DNA of 64,000 bases, from positions 1-64,000 of the forward strand of contig NZ_BMKU01000012.1 of assembly GCF_014644495.1 (NCBI RefSeq). Reading direction: 5' to 3'. Source of the stretch: Pseudarthrobacter polychromogenes. GTDB lineage: Bacteria; Actinomycetota; Actinomycetes; Actinomycetales; Micrococcaceae. Made by a program: the position numbers and the translations under genes. Below are positions 14,828 through 24,400 of the stretch, piece after piece. The notes under the pieces were generated by a model. It worked only from the letters and a program-made list of their open reading frames with translations. It was not told where the DNA came from and did not search any database. Numbering within the stretch: the first letter of the stretch is position 1; every line of letters begins with the position of its first letter.

Positions 14828-15415
14828 ATGGGGGAACATTTGCCAAAGCGAGCGGAAGTCGACACGAGCCTGTTGCGTCGGTCAGAACTGGCTGAGTACA
14901 GGCGCCTGAAGAGGATTGCGGACTCGGCCGAACTCGTGAAGATGGTTGAGGCCTCGAACGCGCCAATGGCCCCCGTCGCCGCCCGCCGTCTCTGGGTCGC
15001 CCGCCTGGTCTACGTCATCATCTGGATCATCGGCATCGTCGTCGCTGCGACGGTGGGTGGCGCGATGTACGGAACGACCTTCATCATGGGCGCTGCGATG
15101 TATACCGCGTTCACGCTCGGGTGCCTTCTGAGCGTCACATTCAATTGTCAGTCGGAGTTTGCGGCAGGCAGGGCGAAAAAGGACGCGCTACGTGCGGTCG
15201 ACGAGTACCTCAAGAGCATTGGATACGCGAACAGACTGGAGCGGACTCGCGACTCCGACCACGACGACTTCCAGTTCAAGTCTCGTCGGCGGATGCAGCA
15301 CGAGTGGTACGGAGACCACAGCGAACTGAATTGGCAACATCGCGAGCAAGCCACGGTCCTCGGCATGGACGCGGATACCTACGTGAGCAACTTCTTGGAG
15401 AACGACAAGGACTGA
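14828..15415 (+). CDS. hypothetical two-helix membrane protein
   Basis: This protein of about 195 residues begins MGEHLPKRAEVDTSLLRRSE, with a charged helical N-terminus. Two membrane segments (VARLVYVIIWIIGIVVAATV, and MGAAMYTAFTLGCLLSVTF) follow after a short link. The C-terminal domain is hydrophilic, with HDDFQFKSRRRMQHEWYGDH. The frame stays open 64 codons further upstream, but those residues are Arg/Pro-rich and Cys-rich without pattern, so I start at 14828; a TTG at 14840 is also possible. I recognise no family. It sits between two insertion-sequence relics. Confidence 0.55.
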   Translation: MGEHLPKRAEVDTSLLRRSELAEYRRLKRIADSAELVKMVEASNAPMAPVAARRLWVARLVYVIIWIIGIVVAATVGGAMYGTTFIMGAAMYTAFTLGCLLSVTFNCQSEFAAGRAKKDALRAVDEYLKSIGYANRLERTRDSDHDDFQFKSRRRMQHEWYGDHSELNWQHREQATVLGMDADTYVSNFLENDKD

Positions 15416-15608
15416 GCACTAGACCGGCGTGGTGGCCCCGGAGGAAACCCAACATCCAAGCCGGGCTGACAATCGTGAACTTCTGGGTCGGCGTCCTGAC
15501 TTGGCTCACGCGGTGGCGGTTCGCGTCGGTGAGTGCCTTCTGACGTGCGGTGATGCCCGTTGAAGTGGGCGGTTTCACGCACTAACGGGGGTGCTCTAGG
15601 GTCGCTCT

Positions 15609-16154
15609 GTGGCGTTCATCAGGCGGGTCCGGACGGCATCGGGGGCGACGGCGGTGCAGATCGCCGAGTACGTCCAAGGCCGGCAGAGGATCGTGGAGCA
15701 CGTCGGCTCGGCGCATACCGATGCCGAGCTCGGAGTGCTGCTCGAGCGCGCCCGTGAGCTGCTGGCGGACCCGGCCCAGGGCGTCCTGGATCTGGGGGTG
15801 GAGCCGGCGCTGCCGGTGAAGGGGCTGGTCGGCCTGGCCGGGGATGCGGGCCTGTTCGGGCCCCTCGCTGCGGCGGCCCCGGCCGCACGCACGGGCCCGG
15901 GCCGGGTGGTCGGCACTGACTCCCGTGCGCTCTTTGCCGCGCTGGCGGACGTCTTCACCCAGCTGGGGTTCGACGGGCTCGGCGACGAGGCCGTCCGGGA
16001 CGGGCTCGCGATCGCCAACGTCGTCAAACAGCTCCGGCCCCTGCGCTCGGCGACCATCGCCATCAACGGCACCACCCAGACCTTCGCCCCCGACATCCCA
16101 GCGCCTCAGCAGACCGTCCTCGACGCCATCCACGGACCAGAACTCACGCACTAA
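15609..16154 (+). pseudogene. IS1634-type transposase with an in-frame internal deletion
   Basis: Residues 1-127 match the N-terminus of IS1634-type transposases (MAFIRRVRTASGATAVQIAE, RIVEHVGSAHTDAELG and GPGRVVGTDSRALF). Residues from about 132 match the extreme C-terminus (LAIANVVKQLRPLRSATIAI, then QQTVLDAI). The whole DDE catalytic region, some 300 or more residues in full-length relatives as I recall them, is missing, but the frame is kept. The product would be a 181-residue protein with both ends and no catalytic core. It cannot transpose by itself but could interfere with intact copies. Confidence 0.75.
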
Positions 16155-17461
16155 GCAAATGACCCAACTCAAGTGGAGCAGCATTCGTTGGTTGCAGAGC
16201 CGCTGTGGCGCGTCCGCTAAAAGATATTGCTCTCGGGTGACATTCTAAGTTCCAAGGTGACGGCGGTTGTGCACGCACCTGTCATCGACGCCAATGTCGT
16301 GAAGCAACAAGACATGGTTCCTGCGCCCCAGAAGAGTTGGTGGTTTCCGGGGAAGGGTCCCTTACGGGGCAGCTGAAACCATGCTCTACTCTCACGCGAT
16401 GTGTCTCGAAACCTCTGCGCCTCAAATCCCTAGAGATTCAAGACGGCCGGCGCGCAGTGGTGCGACAAAGAGCGATCACAAAATGCCGCCATTTATCGGC
16501 AAAATCCACAGTCAGCCGTTTGAAAGCCCCGTGCTTCGCAGCGGTTCAAGAGAACGATGGCGTCTCAACAACGTGTCTCACTTGGGACTATCTCACTAAA
16601 GGGAAAGTGACCTTTGATGCCCCGGCGCACCCTGATACATCGCCCTGCACGACCTGGTTGGAACAATGACACGGCCGGCCTGCTTCGATGCCGCAGAGGG
16701 GAGAAAACCTTGCGACCCATCTATGAAATGTTCCAGAACGGGGATGTTCCAGAGCGTTAGAACTGGAACACATATGGTTGAGCCTGTTCTTCATTTGGTC
16801 CATATCAGGTCGTCGAGTATCAGAGCGGACCAGCCGGCGGAGCAGCACGGCGAAGTGCCAGGTTAGAGGGCGGCAGCACCGGGAGTAACTGCCCTCCGTT
16901 CAAACACTCAAGGTGCCAGTTATCGGTCCACTCTTGTCCGTCCGTCATGGAGCGCTCCTCCCCCGCGCACTTGAACCGCACGAGCCGGCTTCGCTGTTTG
17001 GTCCTTTTGCCAGGCTGCTAGGCGGCTTTCCTGCGCTGTCAGGACACCAGGCACCGCCAGCAACCCCTAAATTCGCTACGTCATTTTTCCGCCCGGCGAT
17101 CAAACAAAGCAGACGTAAGTGTGGACAGTGTCCACACCCCCTTTGGCAGGACAAACCGAGCTCATACGGCTCCGGCATCGGCGAAGAGGAGCCCTTTGAA
17201 ACGTACTTCGCAGCCAAAGTCGGCAATGTCATGTCGTCACCGCAACCTTGGACCATGAATAGGTGTTGGACAACCACGCCCAACCCGACAGAAACGAAAC
17301 GAGGAAGCGCTCAGCCCCACCACAGCAGGCGGAAGGCCCACCAGCCAGGGACTTGAACCCGCCACCCCACACACCTGAATAGGCTCAGCGGCAGCCAGGC
17401 CACAGCCCGCAAATCTAGCGTCAGAGGGACGCCAGCACAAGCCATGTCAACACGTTAAAGC
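16155..17461. other. long stretch without convincing genes
   Basis: I find no supported gene in these 1.3 kb. GCCGCCATTTATCG at 16485-16498 repeats a sequence in the insertion-sequence end at 14.56 kb, and GGTGACATT near 16239 also occurs at 14540. At about 17340-17390 a segment resembles the 3' part of the neighbouring tRNA-Leu. The stretch is probably scrambled mobile-element debris at the island edge. Confidence 0.5.
17340..17390 (-). other. degenerate tRNA-Leu 3'-end-like segment
   Basis: On the minus strand this reads AGGTGTGTGGGGTGGCGGGT followed by TCAAGTCCC. The intact tRNA-Leu next door has AGGTGTGTGGGTTCGAGTCCC. The match is imperfect, with an insertion of about six bases and changed flanks, and no full tRNA can be folded. 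It may be an old attachment-site relic. Confidence 0.3.
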
Positions 17462-17482
17462 AAAAACCCCTCTGATGAGGGG
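17462..17482 (-). terminator. terminator of tRNA-Leu
   Basis: On the minus strand CCCCTC-ATCA-GAGGGG is followed by TTTTT, a compact rho-independent terminator nine bases after the tRNA. Confidence 0.75.
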
Positions 17483-17490
17483 ATATGCCG

Positions 17491-17572
17491 TGCCCGAGGT
17501 GGGACTCGAACCCACACACCTTTCGATACCGCATTTTGAGTGCGGCGCGTCTGCCAATTCCGCCACTCGGGC
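17491..17572 (-). tRNA. tRNA-Leu (anticodon CAA)
   Basis: This 82-base tRNA has acceptor arms GCCCGAG and CTCGGGC, an anticodon stem CCGCA/TGCGG with loop CTCAAAA (anticodon CAA), a long variable arm as in tRNA-Leu and a T arm GGGTTCGAGTCCC. CCA is not encoded. Its 3' end faces the accessory region, the usual arrangement for tRNA-targeted integration. Confidence 0.95.
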
Positions 17573-17775
17573 GCGGAATACGCAAAGCAAACCGGTACGC
17601 CCACAGCTGATTGTGAGCAACGCGATCGCTTCACGTACGCGGAATTACTCTACAGCCAGATAGGCTGAATTCCAGAATCGCGCCGCCGACGCCGCAACCG
17701 ACCATGCAGATCATGTACAGGACCGGGCGCACCTAAGATAGTGATGTCCCCGCCGTACCTTTCCAAGGAGATCCC

Positions 17776-18381
17776 GTGACTGAACAGACGGAGTCAAAGC
17801 CCACGTCCCAGCCGGCGCGCCGCGTCATTGTGGCCGAGGATGAAACCCTCATCCGCCTCGACATCATCGAAATCCTTCGCGGCGAAGGCTACGACGTTGT
17901 GGGCGAGGCGGACAACGGTGAGAAGGCCGTCCAGCTGGCCGAGGAACTGAAGCCGGACCTCGTCCTGATGGACGTCAAGATGCCCGTTATGGACGGCATT
18001 TCCGCAGCCGAGAAGATCGTCAAGGCCCGCATCGCCCCCGTGGTGCTGCTGACCGCATTCAGCCAGAAGGAACTCGTGGAGCGTGCCCGCGACGCCGGTG
18101 CCATGGCGTACGTGGTGAAGCCGTTCACCCCCGCAGACCTCATCCCGGCCCTGGAGATCGCACTTTCCCGCCACGAGGAAATCAAAGCACTGGAAAGCGA
18201 AGTCTCCGACCTCCAGGAGCAGTTCGCCACCCGCAAGCTCGTGGAACGCGCCAAGAGCCTGCTCACCACCAAGATGGGCCTCACGGAACCGGAAGCCTTC
18301 CGCTGGATCCAGAAGACCTCCATGGACCGCCGCCTGAGCATGCGAGAAGTCGCCGAGACCATCATCAACCAGGTCAACTAG
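17776..18381 (+). CDS. pdtaR: response regulator with ANTAR domain, PdtaR-like
   Basis: This is a 201-residue two-component regulator that acts on RNA. The receiver domain has the acidic pair E21 and D22, the phosphorylation site D66 (LVLMDVKMP) and a conserved lysine in YVVKPF. The C-terminal ANTAR domain (about residues 140-200) contains AKSLLTTKMGLTEPEAFRWI, then QKTSMDRRLSMREVA. ANTAR proteins bind paired hairpins and prevent transcription termination. The mycobacterial counterpart, PdtaR (Rv1626), works with the kinase PdtaS, which is not in this window. The GTG start is preceded by AAGGAG. It marks the start of the conserved chromosome. Confidence 0.9.
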   Translation: MTEQTESKPTSQPARRVIVAEDETLIRLDIIEILRGEGYDVVGEADNGEKAVQLAEELKPDLVLMDVKMPVMDGISAAEKIVKARIAPVVLLTAFSQKELVERARDAGAMAYVVKPFTPADLIPALEIALSRHEEIKALESEVSDLQEQFATRKLVERAKSLLTTKMGLTEPEAFRWIQKTSMDRRLSMREVAETIINQVN

Positions 18382-18437
18382 GTCCGCACGGTCGGGTCTG
18401 CCAAAATCCGGCAGGCCCAACCAGCGGACCACAACGT

Positions 18438-18470
18438 AAAAGGACCCCTGCCGGCCGGCAGGGGTCCTTT
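18438..18470. terminator. bidirectional terminator between pdtaR and pyk
   Basis: AAAGGACCCCTGCCGG and CCGGCAGGGGTCCTTT form a perfect 16-bp stem with essentially no loop bases. A-rich and T-rich edges let it serve both convergent genes. Confidence 0.85.
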
Positions 18471-18486
18471 CACGTAATCCGAAAGC

Positions 18487-19977
18487 CTAGGCCTTCTTCT
18501 TCTTTTCCGGCCAGGGGCCGAGCTTTTCCTTGTTGCTGGTTGCTTCGCCAACGCGGGTGGAGTCGGCGAGGTCGCCCACCTTGTGCACCTTCAGCGAGTT
18601 GGTGGAGCCGGCCTTTCCGGGAGGCGAACCGGCGGCAATAACCACCAGGTCGCCGTCGTCCACCAGGCCCATCTCCATGAGGCTGCGGTCAACCTGCGCG
18701 GTCATCTCATCGGTGTGGTCCACCATCTGGACCAGCACCGGCTGGATGCCCCAGGTCAGTGCCAGCTGGTTCCAGACCTGCTCCACCGGAGTGAAAGCGA
18801 AGACCGGCTTGATGGGGCGCAGGCGGGACAGGCGGCGTGCGGAGTCGCCGGACTGGGTGAAAGCACAGATGTACTTTGCGTCCAGCTGGTCGGCAATTTC
18901 GACGGCGGCACGCGTGATGGCGCCGCCACGGGTCTTGGGCTTGGTACCCAGCGGGGGGACGCGCTCAAGGCCGTGGACCTCGGTGGACTCGATGATCCGG
19001 GCCATGACCTTGACGGTCTCGATGGGGTACTTGCCCACGCTGGTCTCGCCGGAGAGCATTACAGCGTCTGCACCGTCGAGGACGGCGTTGGCGCAGTCGG
19101 AGGCTTCTGCACGGGTGGGGCGCGGGTTGTCGATCATGGATTCCAGGACCTGGGTTGCCACGATGACCGGCTTGGCCCAGCGGCGGGCCAGCTCGATGGC
19201 ACGCTTCTGGACGATCGGCACTTCCTCCAGGGGAAGCTCAACGCCCAGGTCGCCACGGGCCACCATGATGGCGTCAAACGCATCGATGATCTCGGACAGC
19301 TGCTCCACGGCCTGGGGCTTCTCGATCTTGGCGATGACCGGCACGCGGCGGCCTTCCTCGTCCATGATCTCGTGCACGCGGACAATGTCCGACGCGTCCC
19401 GGACGAAGGAAAGTGCCACCAGGTCAACGCCGCGGCGCATGGCCCAGCGGAGGTCGTCCTCATCCTTTTCGCTCAGGGCGGGCACGTTGACGGCTACGCC
19501 GGGAAGGTTGATGCCCTTGTTGTTGGACACCATGCCGCCCACGGTCACCTCGGCGACCACCTTGACGTCGTCAACAGCCGTGGCACGCAGGGCCACCTTG
19601 CCGTCGTCGATCAGCAGGGCGTCGCCCACGTTGACGTCATCGGTGAGGCTCTTCAGCGTGGTGGAGCAGATGTCCTTGGTGCCGGGAACGTCTTCGGTGG
19701 TGATGGTGAACGTGTCGCCAACGGCGAGTTCGTGCGGGCCGTCAACGAAGCGGCCCAGGCGGATTTTGGGACCCTGCAGGTCAGCCATGATGGCCACGGC
19801 CTTGCCCAGGTCCGCCGCTGCCTTGCGGACGTTCTCGTAGGTGTTGTCGTGCACGGAGTAGTCGCCGTGGCTCATGTTCATGCGGGCAACGTCAACACCG
19901 GCTTCCAGTACCGCGAGTGTGTTTTCGTAGCTGGCGATGGCCGGGCCGAACGTAGCCACAATTTTTGCGCGTCTCAT
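18487..19977 (-). CDS. pyk: pyruvate kinase
   Basis: This 496-residue enzyme transfers phosphate from phosphoenolpyruvate to ADP in the last step of glycolysis. Conserved motifs are visible: RRAKIVATFGPA at the N-terminus, MNMSHG, MADLQGPKIR, VIAKIEKPQA with the catalytic lysine, IMVARGDLGVELP and SGETSVGKYP. A C-terminal domain with the phosphate-sensing type SGDSARRLS follows. The length is normal. The ATG at 19977 is the family start, and a -10 element (TAGGGT) ends six bases before it. It ends with a lysine-rich tail just before the shared terminator with pdtaR. Confidence 0.98.
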   Translation of the reverse strand: MRRAKIVATFGPAIASYENTLAVLEAGVDVARMNMSHGDYSVHDNTYENVRKAAADLGKAVAIMADLQGPKIRLGRFVDGPHELAVGDTFTITTEDVPGTKDICSTTLKSLTDDVNVGDALLIDDGKVALRATAVDDVKVVAEVTVGGMVSNNKGINLPGVAVNVPALSEKDEDDLRWAMRRGVDLVALSFVRDASDIVRVHEIMDEEGRRVPVIAKIEKPQAVEQLSEIIDAFDAIMVARGDLGVELPLEEVPIVQKRAIELARRWAKPVIVATQVLESMIDNPRPTRAEASDCANAVLDGADAVMLSGETSVGKYPIETVKVMARIIESTEVHGLERVPPLGTKPKTRGGAITRAAVEIADQLDAKYICAFTQSGDSARRLSRLRPIKPVFAFTPVEQVWNQLALTWGIQPVLVQMVDHTDEMTAQVDRSLMEMGLVDDGDLVVIAAGSPPGKAGSTNSLKVHKVGDLADSTRVGEATSNKEKLGPWPEKKKKA

Positions 19978-19983
19978 ATACCT

Positions 19984-19989
19984 ACCCTA
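19984..19989 (-). promoter_or_regulatory. -10 element of pyk
   Basis: TAGGGT on the minus strand ends six bases before the pyk ATG, the spacing of a leaderless transcript. Confidence 0.4.
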
Positions 19990-20041
19990 TTGGTCTCTTG
20001 CATTGGTTAAGTTGTCGCGGAGGTGAACCTCCGGTGCATCG

Positions 20042-21499
20042 CTAGAGGACGGCGATGGCGCGGTCCGTCGGGGCCACGGGAGCGGGCAGGATGGTGCTGC
20101 CCATCAGGTACTTGTCCACGGCTGCGGCGGCGGCGCGCCCTTCGGCGATGGCCCACACAATGAGGGACTGGCCGCGGCCGGCGTCACCGGCCACGAAGAC
20201 GCCCTCGGTGTTGGTCATGTAGTAGCCGTCGCGGGACACGTTGCCGCGGCCGTCGAACTCCGCCTTGACCTGCTCGGTGATGCCTGCGGGCTCCGCTCCG
20301 GTGAAGCCGAGTGACAGGAACACCAGGTCCGCGGGAATGATCCGTTCCGTGCCGGCCTTGGGCAGGCGCTTGCCGTCAACGAATTCCGTCTCGGCAACCT
20401 TGACGCCCGTCAGCTTGCCGTCCTCGCCCACGAACTCCACGGTGGAGGCAAGGTACGTGCGCTCACCGCCTTCCTCGTGGGCGCTGGCAACCTCGAACAG
20501 CGTGGGGAACGTCGGCCACGGCTGGTGGCCGGCGCGCTCCGCCGGCGGCTGCTTGCCGATTGCCAAAGTGGTCACCGAGGCGGCACCGTGCCGGTGTGCG
20601 GTGCCGAGGCAGTCCGCGCCGGTGTCGCCGCCGCCGAGGATCACCACGTGCTTGCCCTGGGCGTGGATCTGGTTCTCGATTGCCTCCCCGGCCACGGCAC
20701 GGTTTGCCGGAACCAGGTAGTCCATGGCGAAGTGCACGCCGTCCAGTTCGCGGCCCGGGATGGGCAGGTCCCTCGGGACGGTGGCGCCGGTGCAGACAAC
20801 AACAGCGTCGTAACGCCGCCGCAGCTGCTCCCAGGTCACGTCGGTGCCCACGGCGACGCCGGTACGGAAGCGGGTGCCTTCCGCTTTCATCTGCTCGACG
20901 CGGCGGTCCACCTGCTCCTTTTCCATCTTGAAGTCGGGGATGCCGTAGCGGAGCAGGCCGCCGATCTTGTCGTCGCGCTCGTACACGGCCACGGTGTGGC
21001 CCACGCGGGTCAGCTGCTGCGCCACTGCCAGCCCTGCGGGGCCGGAGCCGACGACGGCGACCGTCTTGCCGGTCAGGCGTGCGGGAGGCAGGGGCTCTAC
21101 CCAGCCGTTGTCCCAGGCTTCGTCAATGATGGAGACTTCCACCTGCTTGATGGTGACCGCAGGCTGGTTGATCCCCAACACGCAGGACGCCTCACACGGT
21201 GCCGGGCAGAGACGGCCGGTGAACTCCGGGAAGTTGTTCGTGGCGTGGAGGCGCTCGATGGCTTCCTCACCCTTGTCCCGCCACGTGAGGTCGTTCCACT
21301 CGGGAATCAGGTTGCCCAGCGGGCAGCCCTGGTGGCAGAACGGCACGCCGCAGTCCATGCAGCGGCCGGCCTGGGCCTTCAGGGTGCCCTTCTCCTGCGC
21401 CTCGTACACTTCCTTCCAGTCCATAATGCGGACGGGAACGGGACGGCGCGGCTGGGTTTCACGCTGGCGTACTTTCAAAAATCCGCGTGGATCAGCCAC
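20042..21499 (-). CDS. gltD: glutamate synthase small subunit
   Basis: This 485-residue subunit passes electrons from NADPH through FAD and iron-sulfur clusters to GltB. The N-terminal cysteines ([20 protein letters not shown]) bind 4Fe-4S clusters, and CPAPCEASC follows. The FAD site is [13 protein letters not shown] and the NADPH site is [12 protein letters not shown]. The C-terminal [19 protein letters not shown] completes the flavin fold. The GTG start overlaps the end of gltB by eight bases, so the two subunits are translationally coupled. Confidence 0.97.
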   Translation of the reverse strand: MADPRGFLKVRQRETQPRRPVPVRIMDWKEVYEAQEKGTLKAQAGRCMDCGVPFCHQGCPLGNLIPEWNDLTWRDKGEEAIERLHATNNFPEFTGRLCPAPCEASCVLGINQPAVTIKQVEVSIIDEAWDNGWVEPLPPARLTGKTVAVVGSGPAGLAVAQQLTRVGHTVAVYERDDKIGGLLRYGIPDFKMEKEQVDRRVEQMKAEGTRFRTGVAVGTDVTWEQLRRRYDAVVVCTGATVPRDLPIPGRELDGVHFAMDYLVPANRAVAGEAIENQIHAQGKHVVILGGGDTGADCLGTAHRHGAASVTTLAIGKQPPAERAGHQPWPTFPTLFEVASAHEEGGERTYLASTVEFVGEDGKLTGVKVAETEFVDGKRLPKAGTERIIPADLVFLSLGFTGAEPAGITEQVKAEFDGRGNVSRDGYYMTNTEGVFVAGDAGRGQSLIVWAIAEGRAAAAAVDKYLMGSTILPAPVAPTDRAIAVL

Positions 21500-24400
21500 C
21501 GGTTACCTCCAGGATTCGGGACCACACTTCTTCGCCGTCGGGGTCCAGGCCCTCTTCGATGGCGTCGAGACGGGTCTGCAGTACGGCAGCATAGTCGCGC
21601 GGCAGCACCTTGGTAATGCGGGCGGCGGTGTCATCGAAGTTTTCGAGGAGGCGCGCCGCCAGCTGGGAATCAGTTTCTTCAACGTGCTTGACCAGCAGGC
21701 CGTGCACGATGTCGCGGTCCTCGGCGTCCAGCTCGCGGAGCTGGAGTTCGCCGGACTGCAGGGCGTCCTTGTTGACGCGGGCAGCGTCCAGGTCAAGGAC
21801 GTAGGCGGTACCGCCGGACATGCCGGCGCCGAAGTTGCGTCCGGTGCGGCCGATGATCAGCGTCTGGCCGCCGGTCATGTACTCACAGCCATGGTCGCCG
21901 ATGCCTTCGACGACGGCGGTGGCGCCTGAGTTGCGGACCAGGAAGCGTTCGCCCACCTGGCCGCGCAGGAACATCTCGCCGCTCGTGGCGCCGTAGCCGA
22001 TCACGTTGCCGGCGATGACGTTGGTCTCCGCCTTGAACACGTTGGTCCGGTCCGGGCGGACGATGATGCGGCCGCCGGAGAGGCCCTTGCCCACATAGTC
22101 ATTGGAGTCGCCGAACAGCCGCAGGGTGATGCCCGCGGGCAGGAACGCGCCCAGGGACTGTCCGGCGGTGCCGCTCAGGGTGATATCGATGGTGTCCGTG
22201 GCCAGGACATCGGTGCCGAACGTCTTGGTGACGACGTGCCCCAGCATGGTGCCTACAGAACGGTCCGTGTTGATGACGTCCACGGCAATCTTGACCGGGC
22301 TGCGGTCCGTGAGTGCCTCGGTGGACATGGTGATGAGGCGCTGGTCGAAGTGCTTGTCCAGCTCGTGGTTCTGGCCGGTCATGTTCCGCAGCGGGGCGTC
22401 GTCGTCGAACTCCAGCCCGTGCAGGATCGGGTCCAGGTCCAGGCCGTCGGCCTTCCAGTGGTTGACGGCGTCCCGGGCGTCGAGGACCTCGGCGTGGCCG
22501 ATTGCCTCCTCCAGGCTGCGGAAGCCGAGCTCGGCCAGGATTTCGCGGACTTCCTCTGCGAGGAACTCGAAGAAGTTGACCACGAATTCGGGCTTGCCGC
22601 TGAAGCGTGCGCGGAGTTCCGGGTTCTGCGTTGCCACGCCCACCGGGCAGGTGTCCAGGTGGCAGACGCGCATCATGATGCAGCCTTCCACCACCAGCGG
22701 GGCGGTGGCGAAGCCGAATTCCTCGCCGCCGAGCAGCGCTGCGATCACCACGTCACGGCCGGTCTTGAGCTGGCCGTCAACCTGCACCACCACGCGGTCG
22801 CGCAGGCCGTTGAGCATCAGGGTCTGCTGGGTCTCGGCGAGGCCGAGCTCCCACGGAACACCAGCGTGCTTGAGCGAGTTCAGCGGCGAGGCGCCGGTTC
22901 CGCCGTCATGGCCGGAGACCAGTACGACGTCGGCCTTCGCCTTGGTCACACCGGCGGCAACCGTGCCGATTCCCACCTCGGAGACGAGCTTGACGTGCAC
23001 CCGGGCCGAGGGGTTGGCGCGCTTGGCATCGTAGATCAGCTGCGCGAGGTCCTCGATGGAGTAGATGTCGTGGTGCGGGGGCGGGGAAATGAGCCCGACG
23101 CCCGGCGTCGAGTGCCGCGTCCGGGCCACCCATGGGTAGACCTTCTGCGCCATGAGCTGGCCGCCCTCGCCGGGCTTGGCGCCCTGGGCCATCTTGATCT
23201 GGATGTCGTCGGCGTTGGTCAGGTACAGGCTGGTCACGCCGAACCGGCCGGACGCAATCTGCTTGACGGCCGAGCGGCGCTTGGGGTCGAGCAAACGGTC
23301 AACGTCCTCGCCGCCTTCGCCGGTGTTGGACTTGCCACCCAACTGGTTCATGGCGATGGCCAGCGTCTCGTGGGCCTCCTGGGAGATGGAGCCGTAGCTC
23401 ATGGCACCCGTGGAGAACCGCTTCACGATGCTGGAGACGGGCTCCACTTCCTCGAGCGGAACGGGCGGGCGCTCGTTCTTGAACTTGAGGAGGCCGCGGA
23501 GGGTCATCAGGTTCTCGGACTGGTCGTCCACTCCCCTGGTGTACGCCTTGAAGATGTCGTAGCGGCGCTCACGGGTTGCGTGCTGCAGCCGGAACACGGT
23601 CTCCGGGTTGAACAGGTGGGGCTCGCCGTCGCGGCGCCACTGGTACTCGCCGCCGCCCAGCAGCGGGCGGTGGGGCTGCTCGATGCCGCCCTCGGGGTAG
23701 GCCATCTGGTGGCGCGCCGAAACCTCCGCGGCGATGACGTCCAGGCCCACGCCGCCAAGCTGCGAGTGGGTGCCGGCGAAGAACTCGTCTACCAGCTCCT
23801 GGCCCAGGCCGAGCGCCTCGAACGTCTGGGCGCCGGTGTAGGACGCCACCGTGGAGATGCCCATCTTGGACATGATCTTCAGGACGCCCTTGCCGAGGCC
23901 CTTGATCAGGTTGTACACGCCGTCCTGCGGGGTGACCCCGGTGACGTCGCCGGCGGCAATCAACTGCTCCACCGATTCCATGGCCAGGTACGGGTTGACG
24001 GCGGAGGCGCCGTAGCCGATCAGGACGGCCACATGGTGCGTCTCGCGGACGTCCCCGGCTTCCACCACCAGGGCAGTCTTGGTGCGGTTGGCGCTGCGCA
24101 GCAGGTGGTGGTGCACGGCGCTGACCAGCAGCAGTGACGGGATGGGCGCCCACTGGGCGTTGGAGTCGCGGTCGGAGAGCACCACGTACTGGACGCCGCG
24201 GTTGATGGCACCGGACACCTGCTCGCAGATCTCGGTGAGCCGTGCACGGAGCGCGTTCTCGCCGCCCTCGGGGCGGTACAGCCCGCGGACCTTCATGGCC
24301 ACCTTGTCGCCGTCGGCGTTTTCAATGTTGGCGATCTTGGCGAGCTGGTCGTTGTTGATCACCGGGAACGGCAGCTGGACCTGCGGCTGGCGGACCTGCT

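Noticed and set aside
16337..16669. A 110-residue frame in the debris region
   Set aside because: It spans an insertion-sequence end repeat, has scattered Cys and Arg without pattern and no ribosome binding site.
18530..19840. Long open frames on the plus strand opposite pyk
   Set aside because: They are mirror frames of a high-GC gene. Their translations are Ser/Arg/Thr-rich with no motifs, while the minus strand encodes an intact pyruvate kinase.
22236..24137. A 633-residue plus-strand frame opposite gltB
   Set aside because: It lies wholly inside gltB and is rich in Val, Gly, His and Asp as expected for an antisense frame of GC-rich coding DNA. No domain can be seen.
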